From: Actinomycetes bacterium
GTDB lineage: Bacteria; Actinomycetota; Acidimicrobiia; Acidimicrobiales; RAAP-2
DNA: 26,796 nt
NCBI GenBank assembly: GCA_021795095.1
Contig: JAJYPU010000014.1
Location: forward strand, 1 to 26,796
Direction of reading: 5' to 3'
Positions 25,364 through 26,796 of this stretch are shown here, piece by piece. Below the pieces are notes generated by a model. It had not been told where the DNA came from, did no database searches, and saw nothing but the letters and a program-made list of their open reading frames with translations. Position 1 is the first letter of the stretch, and each line of letters starts with the position of its first letter. Made by a program: the position numbers and the translations under genes.

Positions 25364-26302
25364 TCACTTCGTCCGCTGCAGACCCTGTCGTGGGTTTTCT
25401 CGAAGGTGATTCGCCGAAGGACCTTGCGAAGCGAGCGACTGGGCGAAATGTGCCCTGAGTGCGGGGCCGAGATTCTCGTCCTCGAGACCAAGATCGATGA
25501 TCGTCTTTAAATACTCGAGCTTGTCTCCAGTGTCGAAGTATCGAGCATTCTCAATCTCATAGCCGAGAAGGAAGTTACCGTTATCAATCGAGAGCTGCAT
25601 CGCATCCTGCAGCGAGAGCTCGTCACCCGGGCGAAGTTCGGAGGCACGATCGCTGAGGCACCCCAGTATCGTCGGTGTGAAGAGGTAACTGCTCACGCTC
25701 GCGAGATCTGACGGCGCATTGGCTCGGCCGGGTTTCTCCACAATCGATTCGATTTTTACGATACCCGGCTCAATCTCCTTACCTCCCACGTACCCGTAAC
25801 GTGTGTAGTCGTCGTCACCGTCCGCGCGAATACACGACAGCACGCCGAGGCCGGTTCGCTCGTGGAGTGCGACCATCTGGCTAAATCGCCCAGGAGTAGC
25901 GCGGATGAAGTCGTCCCCAAAGGTGTAGATGAACGGCTCATCACCGATTAGGTGCGCAGCGTTAAGAAGAGGCGTACCATTGCCGTCGGGACCCTTTTGC
26001 CGCATGTAGGCAAAATTCGCCAGGTTGGCGATGTGCTCAACCTCCTTCAGCTGCTTCTTTTTCGGACCCTTTAAGGCGGTTACAAGTTCCTGGCTCGGCT
26101 CCGCGAAGTGGTCCTCAATCGAGCGCTTGTGGTATCCCGTAACGATAACGATGTCTTCGATCCCGGCCTCGACGAGTTCCTCGACGATGTACTGAATGAT
26201 CGGCTTGTCAAGGATCGGCAACATTTCCTTCGGCATCGCCTTGGTCTGGGGGAGGAATCGCGTTCCGAGACCAGCTGCTGCAATGACAGCTTTGCGTATC
26301 AA
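25364..26302 (-). CDS. galU: UTP-glucose-1-phosphate uridylyltransferase
   Basis: A 312-aa enzyme that makes UDP-glucose from UTP and glucose-1-phosphate for cell-surface glycan and trehalose/glycogen pathways. The N-terminal nucleotide-binding motif AAAGLGTRFLPQTKAMPKEM is intact, with GDDF in the middle, VEKPGRANAPSDLAS and the C-terminal GNFLLGYEIENARYFDTGDK. The start is TTG at 26302, preceded by GGGAGAT at good spacing; no ATG would give the complete motif. The last 25 or so residues after LGPALRAHF are variable. The group II intron lies 195 bases downstream on the same strand; a short hairpin (GGACC/GGTCC, 25301-25314) lies between them. Confidence 0.97.
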   Translation of the reverse strand: MIRKAVIAAAGLGTRFLPQTKAMPKEMLPILDKPIIQYIVEELVEAGIEDIVIVTGYHKRSIEDHFAEPSQELVTALKGPKKKQLKEVEHIANLANFAYMRQKGPDGNGTPLLNAAHLIGDEPFIYTFGDDFIRATPGRFSQMVALHERTGLGVLSCIRADGDDDYTRYGYVGGKEIEPGIVKIESIVEKPGRANAPSDLASVSSYLFTPTILGCLSDRASELRPGDELSLQDAMQLSIDNGNFLLGYEIENARYFDTGDKLEYLKTIIDLGLEDENLGPALRAHFAQSLASQGPSANHLRENPRQGLQRTK

Positions 26303-26724
26303 GTGGATCTCCCGTTCGCCCGTTCTCTAACTGCTGGTGGTGCACTGAATTTCTCAATTGCGACGTAACTCACGCCGCACTTCTACCTTATGGCGCAATC
26401 CACGCCTGCTTCCGCTGATCGGAAGTGACAACCTCAGTACCAAGGCCGCGGCCCCACACCATGTCCATCAGCGGAGGCAAGAAAACAATGTTCGAATCTC
26501 CTGTCCACCCGCTTTTATCAGGTGGAACTTACAGAACGAACGTCGACATCGAGCCACGACGTACCCACATTGCATCGCGGACTGCACTCTATCCGGACAC
26601 CTCAACGACGAACCTTCGTCGTTCGAGGGTCCCGTCGCACGATGTGTGAATTCTGAGACCCCGATAACGCCGTCCCGACAGAAGTGATAACTCCCTTTCC
26701 GCACGTCGAGTGAGCGATATCTCG
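26303..26724. other. Gene-poor stretch upstream of galU
   Basis: About 420 bases without a credible gene on either strand. It should contain the galU promoter, but I see no convincing -35/-10 pair. A strong hairpin (26601-26627) is described separately. A GTTCGAATC stretch near 26491 looks like a tRNA T-loop, but no tRNA can be folded around it. Confidence 0.6.
26601..26627 (-). terminator. Strong hairpin, possible terminator of the upstream minus-strand gene
   Basis: AACGACGAA (26604-26612) pairs perfectly with TTCGTCGTT (26615-26623), and CTC/GAG extends the stem past one bulged C. It lies about 100 bases after the stop of the partial gene at the window end and upstream of galU. There is no T-run, as is common for actinobacterial hairpin terminators. 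It could equally be an operator. Confidence 0.4.
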
Positions 26725-26796
26725 CTATTTAGGCGACTCCCAGTTCTCGATCTTGTTCGCGGCCCGCAGCGAGAGTTGCTTGAGTTCACTCACCAG
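26725..26796 (-). CDS. C-terminal end of an unidentified protein
   Basis: The last 23 codons and TAG stop of a minus-strand frame that enters from beyond the window. The residues (LVSELKQLSLRAANKIENWE) form a plausible amphipathic helix and codon use is GC-rich. I do not recognise the family. Same orientation as galU. Confidence 0.4.
   Translation of the reverse strand: MVSELKQLSLRAANKIENWESPK

Noticed and set aside
26480..26520. tRNA-like T-loop GTTCGAATC
   Set aside because: The flanking bases do not form a T-stem, and no acceptor or anticodon arm can be built around it on either strand.

Overview
The window looks like a chromosomal segment of a high-GC actinobacterium. I infer this from the GC-rich codon use, the class A RNase P RNA, the frequent GTG/TTG starts, and four GTG-start genes that each carry a TANNNT box exactly six bases upstream, as expected for leaderless actinobacterial transcripts. 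Gene content does not fix the genus; an acidimicrobial relative is only a guess.

Layout. Positions 143-502 hold rnpB. A forward block follows: a TM0106-type RecB-like/RNase H-like nuclease protein (549-2246) and an overlapping CydD-like/CydC-like ABC transporter pair (2256-5332). Next come a reverse aldo/keto reductase with a consensus CRP-type site at its start, a divergent hemolysin III-family membrane protein, and a tight five-gene reverse operon (10554 back to 7233: PhzF-like, flavin-binding oxidase-like, Nudix, coiled-coil zinc ribbon, histidine phosphatase). Two forward genes (endonuclease/exonuclease/phosphatase family; GNAT) follow. A reverse run then spans 19227 to 12098: MarR regulator and 14-TM drug antiporter (translationally overlapped), radical SAM/SPASM protein, ArsB-like permease, MDR-type oxidoreductase and an MFS transporter.

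From 19721 to 25168 lies a nested mobile region. A group II intron on the minus strand (5' GTGTG end near 25168, domain V at 19761-19794, 3' end near 19721) carries a reverse transcriptase/maturase gene. A Recombinase-In-Trio (RIT) element at about 20462-23949 has split this gene. The RIT element encodes three overlapping tyrosine recombinases with intact catalytic residues and is bounded by 89-bp inverted repeats. Removing 20462-23949 on paper rejoins the reverse transcriptase in frame (199 + 225 codons plus stop, 424 aa) across its GTPQGG/PISPLL motif, so the insertion boundaries can be read almost to the base. An asymmetric 20-bp block outside the right repeat repeats the TTATGCGCAG motif found in the inverted repeats and may be a recombinase site or a coupling sequence from a previous host.

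The window closes with galU on the minus strand (TTG start), a gene-poor stretch with one strong hairpin, and the last 23 codons of an unidentified minus-strand gene.

The most notable points are the intron-in-galU-flank/RIT nesting with its recurrent 10-mer, two 33-bp palindromes of the same geometry (one inside a gene, one in a divergent intergenic region with an alternative pairing), a compensated base-pair change in the P4 helix of RNase P RNA, and a CydDC-like pair in which neither ATPase domain has a clear Q-loop glutamine.
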